NCBI RefSeq assembly: GCF_900637975.1
Contig: NZ_LR134477.1
Location: forward strand, 2,914,001 to 2,978,000
Direction of reading: 5' to 3'
DNA: 64,000 bases
Source: Actinomyces viscosus
Lineage (GTDB): Bacteria; Actinomycetota; Actinomycetes; Actinomycetales; Actinomycetaceae
In this document: one piece after another, positions 8,989-17,268 of the stretch
Layout of the letters: each line of letters starts with the position of its first letter
Position numbering within the stretch: the stretch's first letter is position 1
Position numbers and translations under genes: made by a program
Notes under the pieces: model-generated
What the model was told of the DNA's origin: nothing
Databases searched by the model: none
What the model saw: the letters and a program-made list of their open reading frames with translations, nothing else

Positions 8989-10340
8989 AGCATGCGGTGC
9001 CGTTTCATCCACTCGCGCAGCTCCTCATACTCTCCGGAGACGTCGGAGTACTCGACGACTGCGCGCGCCGTCTCGAACCAGGGGCCGGTCGAGGGGCGGA
9101 TCTCCTTAAGCGCCGCGTACATGTCCTGCATGTTCATGAGCCGTGGCCGGCCGGTGCGCACCGAGTCCATGAGCGCCTTCTCCGCGGCGGAGTCGCACAC
9201 GTGCGACAGGTCCGCACCGGTCAGCCCCTCGGTCACCCGTGCCAGGGCCTGCAGGTCGATCCCCTCCACGGGGCGGTCGCGCAGATGGGTGTGCAGGATG
9301 GCGGCGCGTGCCGGCTCATCCGGAGGCAGGACGAGCAGCGTCCGGTCCAGCCGCCCCGGCCGGCGCAGCGCCGGATCGATGTCCCACGGCGCGTTGGTCG
9401 CCGCCAGCAGGTAGACGCCCTCGTTGTCGCTGCTGACGCCGTCGAGCTCCTCCAGGAGCTGGTTGACGGTGCTGCGAATACCCGAGTGACGCGAGAGCGA
9501 GCGCTTGATACCGATGGCGTCGAGCTCGTCGAGGAAGAGGACGCAGGGGGCATGGTCACGCGCCTGCTGGAAGATGTTGTGGAGGTTGGCCTCGGAGTTG
9601 CCGATGTAGGGGTCCAGGATGTCGGAGATCGTCACCGACAGGAAGCCCGCCCCCATCTCACCGGCGACGGCGCGGGCGATGAAGGTCTTCCCCGTCCCCG
9701 GCGGGCCGTACAGGAGCAGACCACCGCGCAGGCTCTTGCCGTAGAGCCGGCGCAGCTCGGGATTGCGCATGGGCGCCAGGAAGGAGGCCTCCAGCCGGTT
9801 CTTGACCTCGGTCATGCCGCCGACGTCGGCCAGGCAGACACCGGCGCGCTCCACCTCCCAGTCCGCCGGCTGGCTATGGCCGTCGGCCCTGACCGGGCGA
9901 GGCTCGGAGAGGTCCCGGTCGGAGCTGGAGGGCCCGGATGGCACGGAGGACACGAAGGGCGCGGCCGGTCCGCCGCCGAGGTCCTCCTCGGCCCGGCGCC
10001 AGTCGAAGCCCCCGGCCCCCTCCGATGGTGGCAAGCCGTTGGGAACCGGAGCCTCCGGTGACCCTGACTCCGTGGGAGCGGCGACCTCCGAGGGCGCCGG
10101 AGCGTTGGACGGCGCCTGCTCGCTGGGGACCTGGGTGGCCTGCTGCGAGAGCGCCCTGGTCATGAGGGCGCGGGCGGCGTCGTCGGTAGGGGCGTGCTGC
10201 AGGGCGATGGCGCAGTGCGTGACCGCCTCGGCGTTGCGGCCGGTCCTGATGAGGAGCTCGGCCAGGTGGGTGCGCAGCCGGACGTCGTCGGGAGCAGCTT
10301 CGACGGCACGTGTCAGAGAGGCAATAAGCGGGTCGGTCAC
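8985..10340 (-). CDS. AAA-family ATPase with N-terminal TPR region
   Basis: This 451-residue protein couples an N-terminal TPR-like helix pair (residues 1-60), a Pro/Ser/Glu-rich linker (about 65-150) and one AAA module of the CDC48/FtsH type. Walker A GPPGTGKT is at 212-219, Walker B FLDELDAIG has Asp271-Glu272, and the arginine-finger region RRPGRLDR is at 326-333. No FtsH-type HEXXH protease domain follows. Such ATPases remodel or unfold protein complexes. The GTG start at 10340 has TAGACT six bases upstream (10347-10352), a spacing typical of leaderless transcripts. It is coupled to the TPR membrane protein, a likely partner. Confidence 0.85.
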   Translation of the reverse strand: MTDPLIASLTRAVEAAPDDVRLRTHLAELLIRTGRNAEAVTHCAIALQHAPTDDAARALMTRALSQQATQVPSEQAPSNAPAPSEVAAPTESGSPEAPVPNGLPPSEGAGGFDWRRAEEDLGGGPAAPFVSSVPSGPSSSDRDLSEPRPVRADGHSQPADWEVERAGVCLADVGGMTEVKNRLEASFLAPMRNPELRRLYGKSLRGGLLLYGPPGTGKTFIARAVAGEMGAGFLSVTISDILDPYIGNSEANLHNIFQQARDHAPCVLFLDELDAIGIKRSLSRHSGIRSTVNQLLEELDGVSSDNEGVYLLAATNAPWDIDPALRRPGRLDRTLLVLPPDEPARAAILHTHLRDRPVEGIDLQALARVTEGLTGADLSHVCDSAAEKALMDSVRTGRPRLMNMQDMYAALKEIRPSTGPWFETARAVVEYSDVSGEYEELREWMKRHRML

Positions 10341-10470
10341 TCGGTCAGTCTAGAGGTGGGCAGTGACACGAATACCGGTGAGGGTGTGTGGTGCGCGCCG
10401 CCGGCTCCGTGCACTGCATCACGCGCCCGGGCACTGACGCACCGGCCGGAAACCTCCCTACCCTCGGAGC

Positions 10471-11775
10471 ATGACATCAACGCCGGGCGCCCCCGCCGAC
10501 AGCGGCCTGAGGGCGACCTTCCCCACCACGCTCCTCATCGCCCTGGCCGCGCTCGCGGCCGTCGCGCCCCTGGCCACCGACGCCTACCTGCCGGCCTTCG
10601 CCCAGATGGCCGACGACCTGGGCGTCTCCGCCTCCAGCGTCCAGCTGACGATGACGACCTTCCTCGTGGGGATCGCGCTGGGCCAGCTGACCATCGGGGT
10701 CCTGTCCGACCGCTTCGGACGGCGCCCGCTCCTGCTGTGGGGCAGCGTGCTGGCCCTGGCCGCCAGCATCGGCGCCGCCCTGGCCCCGAGCCTGCCCGTC
10801 CTCCTGGGCGCCCGCTTCCTCCAGGGGCTCGGCGGAGCGGCCGGCATGGTCCTGGGGCGGGCCGTCATCTCCGACCGCTCCCGCGGGATCACCGCCACCC
10901 AGGCCCTCAGCGTCGTCATGGCGATCCAGGGGATCGCCCCCGTGGTCGCGCCGATCCTCGGCGGGGTGCTCGTCGAGCCCATCGGGTGGCGCGGGATCCT
11001 GGGGGTCGTCGCCGCCTTCACCGGGGTGCTCGTGCTCATGGTCGCGCTCTGGGTGCCCGAGTCCCTGCCCGTCGAGCAGCGCCACGACGGCGGCCTGCGG
11101 ATCCTCCTCGACGGCACCCGTGAGCTGGCGCGCGACCACGTCCTCGTGCGCCTGCTGCTCATCAACGCCCTGTCCTTCGGACTGCTCATGGCCTACCTGT
11201 CCGCTGCGCCCTTCGTGCTGCGCAACGTCCTGGGGATGGGGACGGTGGCCTACACGGCCGTCTTCGGCCTGTGCGGGGCGACGGTGACGGTGACGATCGC
11301 CGTGGCGGCCTCCCTGGTGCGCCGCTTCTCCCAGGCCCGCCAGGTGCGCGTCGGGCTCATCGCGGGGCTGGCCGTCGACGTCGTCTTCGCCGCCGTCTGC
11401 CTCATCTGGCTGCGCGAGCCGGTCACGGGGGCGGGGCGGGTGCCGCTGATGGTGGCGGTCGTGGCGCTCTTCCTGGCCCACGTGGCCTGCCTGGGGCTGT
11501 CGATGGGCAACGCCCCGGCGCTCGCGCTGGACCGCACCGGCCGGTGGGCGGGAACCGGCAGCGCGCTGCTCGGCTTTCTGCAGTTCGTCGTCGGCGGGCT
11601 CGTCAGTCCGCTGGTGGGACTGACCGGGGAGGCCAGCGGCGTGGCCTTCGGCATCGTCATCGTGGTCCTCGGTGTCCTCGCCAACGCCCTGGCGGTCTTC
11701 GGGGTGCACGACCGGGGCGAGAAGGAGCGTCTGGCGGCCCAGGAGGCCGAGCGCCGTACGCGTCGCCTGGGGTAG
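10471..11775 (+). CDS. MFS multidrug transporter, Bcr/CflA type
   Basis: This 434-residue, 12-segment major facilitator transporter probably exports drugs or metabolites by proton antiport. The Bcr/CflA signature TDAYLPAFAQMADDLGVS lies in the first loop, and the MFS motif A GVLSDRFGRRPLL follows segment 2. LLGARFLQGLGGAAGMVLGR marks segment 4. The ATG has TACCCT at 10459-10464, six bases upstream, suggesting a leaderless mRNA. It diverges from the AAA gene and is followed by a 71-bp repeat that lies between it and a convergent gene. The substrate is unknown. Confidence 0.92.
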   Translation: MTSTPGAPADSGLRATFPTTLLIALAALAAVAPLATDAYLPAFAQMADDLGVSASSVQLTMTTFLVGIALGQLTIGVLSDRFGRRPLLLWGSVLALAASIGAALAPSLPVLLGARFLQGLGGAAGMVLGRAVISDRSRGITATQALSVVMAIQGIAPVVAPILGGVLVEPIGWRGILGVVAAFTGVLVLMVALWVPESLPVEQRHDGGLRILLDGTRELARDHVLVRLLLINALSFGLLMAYLSAAPFVLRNVLGMGTVAYTAVFGLCGATVTVTIAVAASLVRRFSQARQVRVGLIAGLAVDVVFAAVCLIWLREPVTGAGRVPLMVAVVALFLAHVACLGLSMGNAPALALDRTGRWAGTGSALLGFLQFVVGGLVSPLVGLTGEASGVAFGIVIVVLGVLANALAVFGVHDRGEKERLAAQEAERRTRRLG

Positions 11776-11864
11776 CGACGGCTCCGGTCCGTCGGCGCCC
11801 ACCGACTGCGCGAGGTTCTGTTGCGTATGTCCGGCTGGAGGGGGTCCTCTCCGGCCGTCGACGT

Positions 11865-11935
11865 CGCGGTCGTGCCTTAGGTCGCGCGTTCGAGGGGTAG
11901 AGGGTACGACCGCGCGACCTACCCTACGAACGCGC
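11865..11935. repeat. 71-bp REP-like palindromic element, copy A (intact)
   Basis: The 71 bases contain nested inverted repeats: GCGCGTTCG with CGAACGCGC, and AGGTCGCGCG with CGCGCGACCT. A second copy, differing mainly in one short block, lies at 18492-18534 joined to 19999-20026, where it is split by an insertion sequence. Both copies lie just downstream of plus-strand genes. This copy sits between convergent genes and could fold as a bidirectional terminator. Confidence 0.8.
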
Positions 11936-11941
11936 GGGCGC

Positions 11942-12358
11942 TCAGGGGGCTGCACGCAGCCGCGTCGTCGGCAGAGGCAGCTCGATGGCGCCGATGAGGT
12001 CCACGGACTTGGCGATGCCGGCCGACAGGTCCTCCATCGCCCTGGACACGACCACGCGGTCCCGGTGGATCTCGCGGATCCTGACGCGCGCCCAGGTCTC
12101 CTCGCCCGTCTGCGGATCCTGCTCCTGAAGGAGCCAGTCCTCCGCCAGGAGCCGCAGGCCGATCGCGTCCAGGACCGCCTCGGCCTCGTCGAGGTCCGTT
12201 GCCGCGCCCCTGCGGGTCCACAGCAGGTCGTACGGGATGAACCGGCCATCATCGGTCATCTCGATGTATCCCACGTGCTCACCGTCCTCGCGGCGCAGGT
12301 GCTCGAAGACGTCCTCGGGCGCGGGAAGGTCGGCCTGTGCCTCGGACTGGGCGCTCAT
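11942..12358 (-). CDS. Hypothetical protein (138 aa, soluble)
   Basis: I do not recognise a named family. The protein is acidic and apparently cytoplasmic, with a region resembling a small beta-rich fold (EHVGYIEMTDDGRFIPYDLL, then DRVVVSRAMEDLSAGIAKS). Codon use is normal for this genome and the frame is well conserved in character, so it looks real. I chose the ATG at 12358 over a GTG two codons upstream because TAGCGT lies seven bases before it, fitting a leaderless start. It is convergent with the MFS gene and divergent from the dnaK operon. Confidence 0.65.
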   Translation of the reverse strand: MSAQSEAQADLPAPEDVFEHLRREDGEHVGYIEMTDDGRFIPYDLLWTRRGAATDLDEAEAVLDAIGLRLLAEDWLLQEQDPQTGEETWARVRIREIHRDRVVVSRAMEDLSAGIAKSVDLIGAIELPLPTTRLRAAP

Positions 12359-12717
12359 ACCCACGACGCTACCGGGTTTTCAACGGTGCCGGCGGTGGCT
12401 GTCATGTTCGCAGCAGGTGCGCAGGTGTCACGACGGGCGACTATTCGGGAGTGGGGGCGGCGTTCGGCGGGGGTGGCGCCGAGGGGCTCGGAGGTGTCTG
12501 TGCAGGTCGGAGAGCTCTGGGTACAGAGGAGTGAGCCTTGCCGGCTCTGAAAAGTCTCCCGTCGTGACACTTTCCGCAGGATCGCCGGGCTCTGGGGTGG
12601 GCGGGGTCAGGTGGAGCGGCCCCTGGAGGGCTGGGGCAGGCTGGGTCGGGCTGGACTGCACCCACGCATATGACACAGGTCACTGAGTCTTCTCGGAATG
12701 GACTGATCGCCAGCAAG

Positions 12718-12738
12718 GTTGAGCCAGTCAGACTCAAG
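12718..12738 (+). promoter_or_regulatory. HAIR operator 1 (HspR box) before dnaK
   Basis: GTTGAGC-N7-ACTCAAG matches the HspR-associated inverted repeat CTTGAGT-N7-ACTCAAG with intact right half. The hspR gene closes this operon, so autoregulation is expected. Confidence 0.88.
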
Positions 12739-12753
12739 GTTGGGCACCGTCGG

Positions 12754-12774
12754 GTTGACAGAGTTCGACTCAAC
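12754..12774 (+). promoter_or_regulatory. HAIR operator 2 (HspR box), overlapping a candidate -35
   Basis: GTTGACA-N7-ACTCAAC is a second HAIR-like repeat, and its left half contains the -35-like TTGACA. This placement would let HspR occlude RNA polymerase. Confidence 0.75.
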
Positions 12775-12780
12775 CACAAT

Positions 12781-12801
12781 CCTGAGTGCATACGACTCAA
12801 C
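12781..12801 (+). promoter_or_regulatory. HAIR operator 3 (HspR box) before dnaK
   Basis: CCTGAGT-N7-ACTCAAC is a third copy with the same half-site spacing. Start-to-start distances between the three copies are 36 and 27 bases. Confidence 0.75.
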
Positions 12802-12867
12802 TCGAAGACGCCGGAACCTCCGGCCTTCACCACAGACATCGACCAAGCAACACAAGGAGCACATCAC

Positions 12868-14724
12868 ATGGCACGCGCTGTCGGTATCGACCTCGGTACC
12901 ACCAACTCTGCTATCGCCGTCCTCGAGGGGGGCGAGCCCACCATCATCCCGAACGCCGAGGGCGGCCGCACCACCCCCTCCGTCGTGGCCTTCTCCAAGT
13001 CCGGCGAGATCCTCGTCGGCGAGATCGCCAAGCGCCAGGCGGTCACCAACGTCGACCGCACCATCTCCTCGGTCAAGCGCCACATGGGCACCGACTGGTC
13101 CGTCGAGATCGACGGCAAGAAGTACACCGCCCAGGAGATCAGCGCCCGCATCCTGGCCAAGCTCAAGACCGACGCCGAGGCCTACCTGGGCGAGCCCGTC
13201 ACCAACGCGGTCATCACCGTCCCGGCCTACTTCAACGACGCCGAGCGCCAGGCCACCAAGGAGGCCGGCACCATCGCGGGCCTGACCGTGGACCGCATCG
13301 TCAACGAGCCCACCGCCGCGGCCCTGGCCTACGGTCTGGACAAGGGCAAGGAGGACGAGCTCATCCTCGTCTTCGACCTCGGTGGCGGTACCTTCGACGT
13401 CTCCCTGCTCGAGGTCGGCAAGGACGACGACGGCTTCTCCACCATCCAGGTGCGCGCCACCAACGGCGACAACCGCCTGGGCGGCGATGACTGGGACGCC
13501 CGCATCGTCGACTGGCTGGTCAAGCAGGTCAAGAGCAAGGACGGCGTGGACCTGTCCAAGGACAAGATCGCCATGCAGCGCCTCAAGGACGCCGCCGAGC
13601 AGGCCAAGAAGGAGCTGTCCTCGGCGACCTCCACGAACATCAACCTGCAGTACCTCTCCATGAGCGAGTCCGGCCCCATCCACCTCGATGAGAAGCTCAC
13701 CCGCTCCAACTTCCAGGAGATGACCGCGGACCTGCTCGAGCGCACCAAGATCCCCTTCCACAACGTCATCAAGGACGCCGGTGTCAAGGTCTCCGACATC
13801 GACCACGTGGTCCTCGTGGGTGGATCCACCCGTATGCCCGCCGTCACCGAGGTTGTGCGTGAGCTGACCGGCAAGGAGCCCAACAAGGGCGTCAACCCCG
13901 ACGAGGTCGTCGCCATCGGCGCGGCCCTCCAGGCCGGTGTCATCCAGGGTGACCGCAACGACGTCCTGCTCATCGACGTCACGCCGCTGTCCCTGGGCAT
14001 CGAGACCAAGGGCGGGGTCATGACCAAGCTCATCGAGCGCAACACGGCCATCCCGACCAAGCGCTCCGAGGTCTTCTCCACCGCTGAGGACAACCAGCCC
14101 TCCGTGCTCATCCAGGTCTACCAGGGCGAGCGCGAGTTCGCTCGGGACAACAAGCCGCTGGGCACCTTCGAGCTGACCGGCATCGCCCCGGCCCCCCGCG
14201 GCGTGCCCCAGATCGAGGTCTCCTTCGACATCGACGCCAACGGCATCGTCCACGTCTCGGCCAAGGACCGCGGCACCGGCAAGGAGCAGTCCATGACCAT
14301 CTCCGGTGGCTCGGCTCTGCCCAAGGAGGATATCGACCGCATGGTCAAGGAGGCCGAGGCTCACGCCGAGGAGGACAAGAAGCGCCGCGAGGACGCCGAG
14401 ACCCGCAACTCCGCCGAGCAGCAGGCCTACTCCATCGAGAAGCTCCTCAAGGACAACAAGGACAAGCTGCCCGAGGACGTCCACTCCGAGGTCTCCGAGG
14501 CCGTCTCCGACCTCAAGAAGGCCCTCGAGGGCGACGACATCGAGCCGGTCAAGACCGCTCAGGAGAAGCTGAGTTCGGTGGCCCAGAAGGTCGGCGAGGC
14601 CATCTACCAGGCCGACGCCGCCGCCCAGAGCGAGCCCGGCTCCGGCTCCGCCGCCGGCTCCACGTCCTCCGACGACGAGGACATCGTGGACGCCGAGATC
14701 GTCGACGACGAGGACTCCAAGTGA
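12868..14724 (+). CDS. dnaK: Molecular chaperone DnaK (Hsp70)
   Basis: This 618-residue Hsp70 binds exposed hydrophobic segments of unfolded proteins in an ATP cycle driven by DnaJ and GrpE. The start [14 protein letters not shown] carries phosphate loop 1. [16 protein letters not shown] and [11 protein letters not shown] are the other ATPase signatures. The lid domain ends in the usual acidic tail. The ATG at 12868 follows CAAGGAG. The lack of the Gram-negative insertion in the nucleotide-binding domain and the length are typical of Actinobacteria. It is the first gene of dnaK-grpE-dnaJ-hspR and lies downstream of three HAIR sites. Confidence 0.98.
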   Translation: MARAVGIDLGTTNSAIAVLEGGEPTIIPNAEGGRTTPSVVAFSKSGEILVGEIAKRQAVTNVDRTISSVKRHMGTDWSVEIDGKKYTAQEISARILAKLKTDAEAYLGEPVTNAVITVPAYFNDAERQATKEAGTIAGLTVDRIVNEPTAAALAYGLDKGKEDELILVFDLGGGTFDVSLLEVGKDDDGFSTIQVRATNGDNRLGGDDWDARIVDWLVKQVKSKDGVDLSKDKIAMQRLKDAAEQAKKELSSATSTNINLQYLSMSESGPIHLDEKLTRSNFQEMTADLLERTKIPFHNVIKDAGVKVSDIDHVVLVGGSTRMPAVTEVVRELTGKEPNKGVNPDEVVAIGAALQAGVIQGDRNDVLLIDVTPLSLGIETKGGVMTKLIERNTAIPTKRSEVFSTAEDNQPSVLIQVYQGEREFARDNKPLGTFELTGIAPAPRGVPQIEVSFDIDANGIVHVSAKDRGTGKEQSMTISGGSALPKEDIDRMVKEAEAHAEEDKKRREDAETRNSAEQQAYSIEKLLKDNKDKLPEDVHSEVSEAVSDLKKALEGDDIEPVKTAQEKLSSVAQKVGEAIYQADAAAQSEPGSGSAAGSTSSDDEDIVDAEIVDDEDSK

Positions 14725-15356
14725 CCGCGGCTGGCCCCACCCCCGAGAACGAGGGCATCGACCCCGAGCTCCAGGCGGCCGTCGAGTCGGCCTTCGAGGA
14801 GGTGCCCGACGACGTCCGCGAAGGACTCGCCCAGGGTTCATCCGAGGGCGCGGCCGGCCAGTCCGACGCCGCCTCCCCCGACGGGGAGGCGGCGGGGGAC
14901 GACCCCCTGGCCCAGGCTCAGGCCCAGGCCGCCCAGGCGGCCGACGACCTGGCCCGGGCCCGGGCGGACCTCTACAACCTCCAGCAGGAGTACCAGGGGT
15001 TCGTGCGTCGCTCCCGTGAGGGCGCGGCCTCTCACCGTGAGGCTGGCGCCGCCGGTGTTGTCGAGGCCCTCATCCCGGTCCTCGACGAGATCGAGCTGGC
15101 CCGCCAGCATGGAGACCTGACCGGCACCTTCGAGACCACGGCCGGCAAGCTCGAGTCGATCCTGGCCGAGAAGTACTCCCTGGAGCGCTTCGGCGCCGTG
15201 GGCGAGGTCTTCGACCCCACGGTCCACGAGGCCCTCATGGCCACCGAGTCCAGCGAGGTCACCGAGCCCACCATCGCCGCGGTCCTCCAGCCCGGATACC
15301 GCCTGGGTGAGCGCGTCGTGCGCGCCGCCCGCGTCCAGGTCGCCAACCCGGCCTGA
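14721..15356 (+). CDS. grpE: Nucleotide exchange factor GrpE
   Basis: This 211-residue protein releases ADP from DnaK. It has an acidic, Ala/Asp-rich N-terminal third, a coiled-coil with [20 protein letters not shown], and the C-terminal beta-wing with [17 protein letters not shown] and [20 protein letters not shown]. The GTG at 14721 overlaps the dnaK stop (GTGA), so translation is coupled. A very long perfect hairpin starts 24 bases after its stop, separating it from dnaJ. Confidence 0.96.
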   Translation: MTAAGPTPENEGIDPELQAAVESAFEEVPDDVREGLAQGSSEGAAGQSDAASPDGEAAGDDPLAQAQAQAAQAADDLARARADLYNLQQEYQGFVRRSREGAASHREAGAAGVVEALIPVLDEIELARQHGDLTGTFETTAGKLESILAEKYSLERFGAVGEVFDPTVHEALMATESSEVTEPTIAAVLQPGYRLGERVVRAARVQVANPA

Positions 15357-15379
15357 CAACGGCGCCTGCGCGTCAACCA

Positions 15380-15444
15380 CCCCGGTCCGACGGCGGACCC
15401 GGACCCGCCAGAGACGCTGGCTCGGGTCCGCCGTCGGACCGGGG
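15380..15444 (+). terminator. Perfect 22-bp hairpin between grpE and dnaJ
   Basis: Arms at 15380-15401 and 15423-15444 are exact reverse complements of 22 bases (left arm begins CCCCGGTCCGACGG), with a 21-base loop. No U-run follows. It may be a partial terminator, or an RNA-processing barrier that sets dnaK-grpE above dnaJ-hspR. Confidence 0.75.
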
Positions 15445-15582
15445 ACCACCGGACGCCCGAGCACGGGCTCCACTCACACCATTGACCACGATCTTCTGAC
15501 GCTGCGACACGTGCAGCGATCACTGTTGTTATCAGATAAGGAATACCCACGATCACCCGGATAAGGAGGCGGTGACACGAAC

Positions 15583-16623
15583 ATGGCCAGTCAGGACTGG
15601 ATGACGAAGGACTTCTACGCGGTCCTCGGCGTGAGTAAGGACGCCGACGCCGCCGCCATCAAGAAGGCCTACCGTACGCTCGCGAGGAAGTACCACCCCG
15701 ACCGCAACCCCGATGACGCCGCGGCGGCAGACAAGTTCAAGGAGGTCGGGGAGGCGTACGCCGTTCTGTCCGACGAGGCCGAGCGCAAGCAGTACGACGC
15801 GATCCGCTCCATGGCCGGAGGCGGCGCCCGCTTCCAGGCCGGCGGGCCGGGCGGGGCAGGCGGCGCCGGAGGATTCGAGGACATCTTCTCCTCGATGTTC
15901 GGCGGTCAAGGCGGTGGCAGTGTCCGCTTCGAGACCGCCGGAGGAGCCGGCGAGCCCGACCTTGACGACCTGCTGCGCATGTTCGGCGGCACTCCCAGCC
16001 CCACCCGTTCCGGCGGGCGCCCCGGCCCCTTCGGCTTCGGCGGCTTCGGCTCCCAGCCCCAGCCGCAGAAGGGCGCCGACGTCCTGACCTCGGCCGCACT
16101 GGACCTGCGCGACGCCGTCGCCGGCACCACCGTGGAGCTGACCGCGGACGGGCGCACCATGAAGGTCCGCATCCCCTCGGGCGTGCGCGACGGCCAGAAG
16201 ATCCGCCTGCGCGGCAAGGGGCGAGCCGGCCTCAACGGCGGCGAGAACGGCGACATGGTGGTCACCATCAGCGTCAACAAGCACCCGGTGTACTCCATCG
16301 ACCCGGTCGACGGCGCCAACCTGCGCATGGACCTGCCCGTCACCCTGCGCGAGGCGGCCCTGGGTGCCACGGTCGAGGTCCCGCTGCTCGACGGCACCAC
16401 CTCCAAGATCAAGATCAAGCCCGGCACCTCCTCAGGAACCGTCATGCGCCTGCGCGGCAAGGGCGCCACCACCCGGAAGAAGACCGGCGACCTGCTGGTC
16501 ACCATCGAGGTGGCCGTCCCCAAGAAGCTCTCCAGGGCCGCCAAGGAGGCCCTCAACGCCTTCGATGAGGCCATGGGAGACACCGACCCGCGGGCGACCC
16601 TCATGGAGGAGGCCGCCAAGTGA
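15583..16623 (+). CDS. dnaJ: DnaJ-family co-chaperone lacking the zinc-finger domain
   Basis: This 346-residue J-protein stimulates DnaK ATPase and delivers substrates. The J domain covers residues 9-75 with HPD at 38-40. A Gly/Phe/Ala-rich linker follows, with a recurring EDIFSSMFGG-type motif, then two C-terminal beta domains (VRIPSGVRDGQKIRLRGKG and KPGTSSGTVMRLRGKG). The four CXXCXGXG zinc repeats of type I DnaJ are absent, so this is type II (CbpA-like), although it occupies the usual dnaJ position of the operon. GGAGG at 15567-15571 may serve as the ribosome site. Its stop overlaps the hspR start. Confidence 0.93.
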   Translation: MASQDWMTKDFYAVLGVSKDADAAAIKKAYRTLARKYHPDRNPDDAAAADKFKEVGEAYAVLSDEAERKQYDAIRSMAGGGARFQAGGPGGAGGAGGFEDIFSSMFGGQGGGSVRFETAGGAGEPDLDDLLRMFGGTPSPTRSGGRPGPFGFGGFGSQPQPQKGADVLTSAALDLRDAVAGTTVELTADGRTMKVRIPSGVRDGQKIRLRGKGRAGLNGGENGDMVVTISVNKHPVYSIDPVDGANLRMDLPVTLREAALGATVEVPLLDGTTSKIKIKPGTSSGTVMRLRGKGATTRKKTGDLLVTIEVAVPKKLSRAAKEALNAFDEAMGDTDPRATLMEEAAK

Positions 16624-17147
16624 GCCGGCGTCGGGCCGGGCAGGGCCTGGGCTACCTGGCCGAGGACGCCTCCGAGCGCGCGGTCTACGTGGTCTCCGTG
16701 GCGGCCGAGCTCGCCGGAATGCACCCTCAGACCCTGCGCCAGTACGACCGGCTCGGACTGGTCAGCCCCGCCCGGACCCGCGGGCGGGGCCGGCGCTACT
16801 CCCACCGCGACGTCGAGCGCCTGCGCCGCATCCAGTCCCTGTCCCAGGAGGGCATCAACCTCGAGGGCATCCGCCGCATCCTCGACCTGGAGACCCGCGT
16901 CGAGGAGCTGGAGGCCGACAACGCGCGCATGCGCACCCGGGAGGCCGTCGTCCAGCGGATCTTCGCCGCGGCCGCCGACGGCGAGGTCCAGGTCGTCGCT
17001 CCCGGTCGACGGAGCCGCGGCCACGAGAGCCGTCGCCCCGAGCCGGGAGGCGGGCGCCCGACGAACCCGGCCGATGTCGCTCACGGGACGAGCCCCGTGA
17101 GCACGGCGCTCGTCCCCACGAGGCCCACGCGGGCCCCGCAGCGCTGA
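16620..17147 (+). CDS. hspR: Heat-shock repressor HspR (MerR family)
   Basis: This 175-residue repressor binds HAIR sites, usually with DnaK as corepressor. The MerR-type winged helix covers about residues 22-95: YVVSVAAELAGMHPQTLRQY, then RGRRYSHRDVERLRRIQ and the conserved HspR block SQEGINLEGIRRIL. A short coiled coil follows. The tail after about residue 125 is longer and more Arg/Pro-rich than in most HspR proteins. GTG at 16620 overlaps the dnaJ stop. Likely targets in this window are the three HAIR sites before dnaK and the one before clpB. Confidence 0.95.
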   Translation: MSRRRAGQGLGYLAEDASERAVYVVSVAAELAGMHPQTLRQYDRLGLVSPARTRGRGRRYSHRDVERLRRIQSLSQEGINLEGIRRILDLETRVEELEADNARMRTREAVVQRIFAAAADGEVQVVAPGRRSRGHESRRPEPGGGRPTNPADVAHGTSPVSTALVPTRPTRAPQR

Positions 17148-17268
17148 CGAGGACAGGGGCGGGTCTGCCGGGGGAATGACGATCCCCCAGGTGGGGGAGG
17201 AAGGTCGAGCCGCTTCAACCGTAAGGTGGCTGGCATGCGGATGACGACCTCTTTCACCGGCTCCCGGG

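Larger units (their letters stand above)
12365..12867 (+). promoter_or_regulatory. Upstream region of dnaK (503 bp without a gene)
   Basis: The first 350 bases hold nothing I can name and no credible ORF. The last 150 bases carry three HAIR operators (listed separately). A TTGACA hexamer at 12755-12760 lies inside the second one, a likely -35 element that HspR binding would block. CAAGGAG at 12853-12859 is the ribosome binding site for dnaK. Confidence 0.65.

Noticed and set aside
12607..14841. 744-codon open frame antisense to dnaK
   Set aside because: It is a high-GC shadow frame made of Gly/Leu/Val/Asp runs with no domain, over a certain gene.
17161..17200. CCCCCA-TGGGGG inverted repeat after hspR as terminator
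   Set aside because: The loop would be only two bases and the stem is short, so it is too weak to claim.
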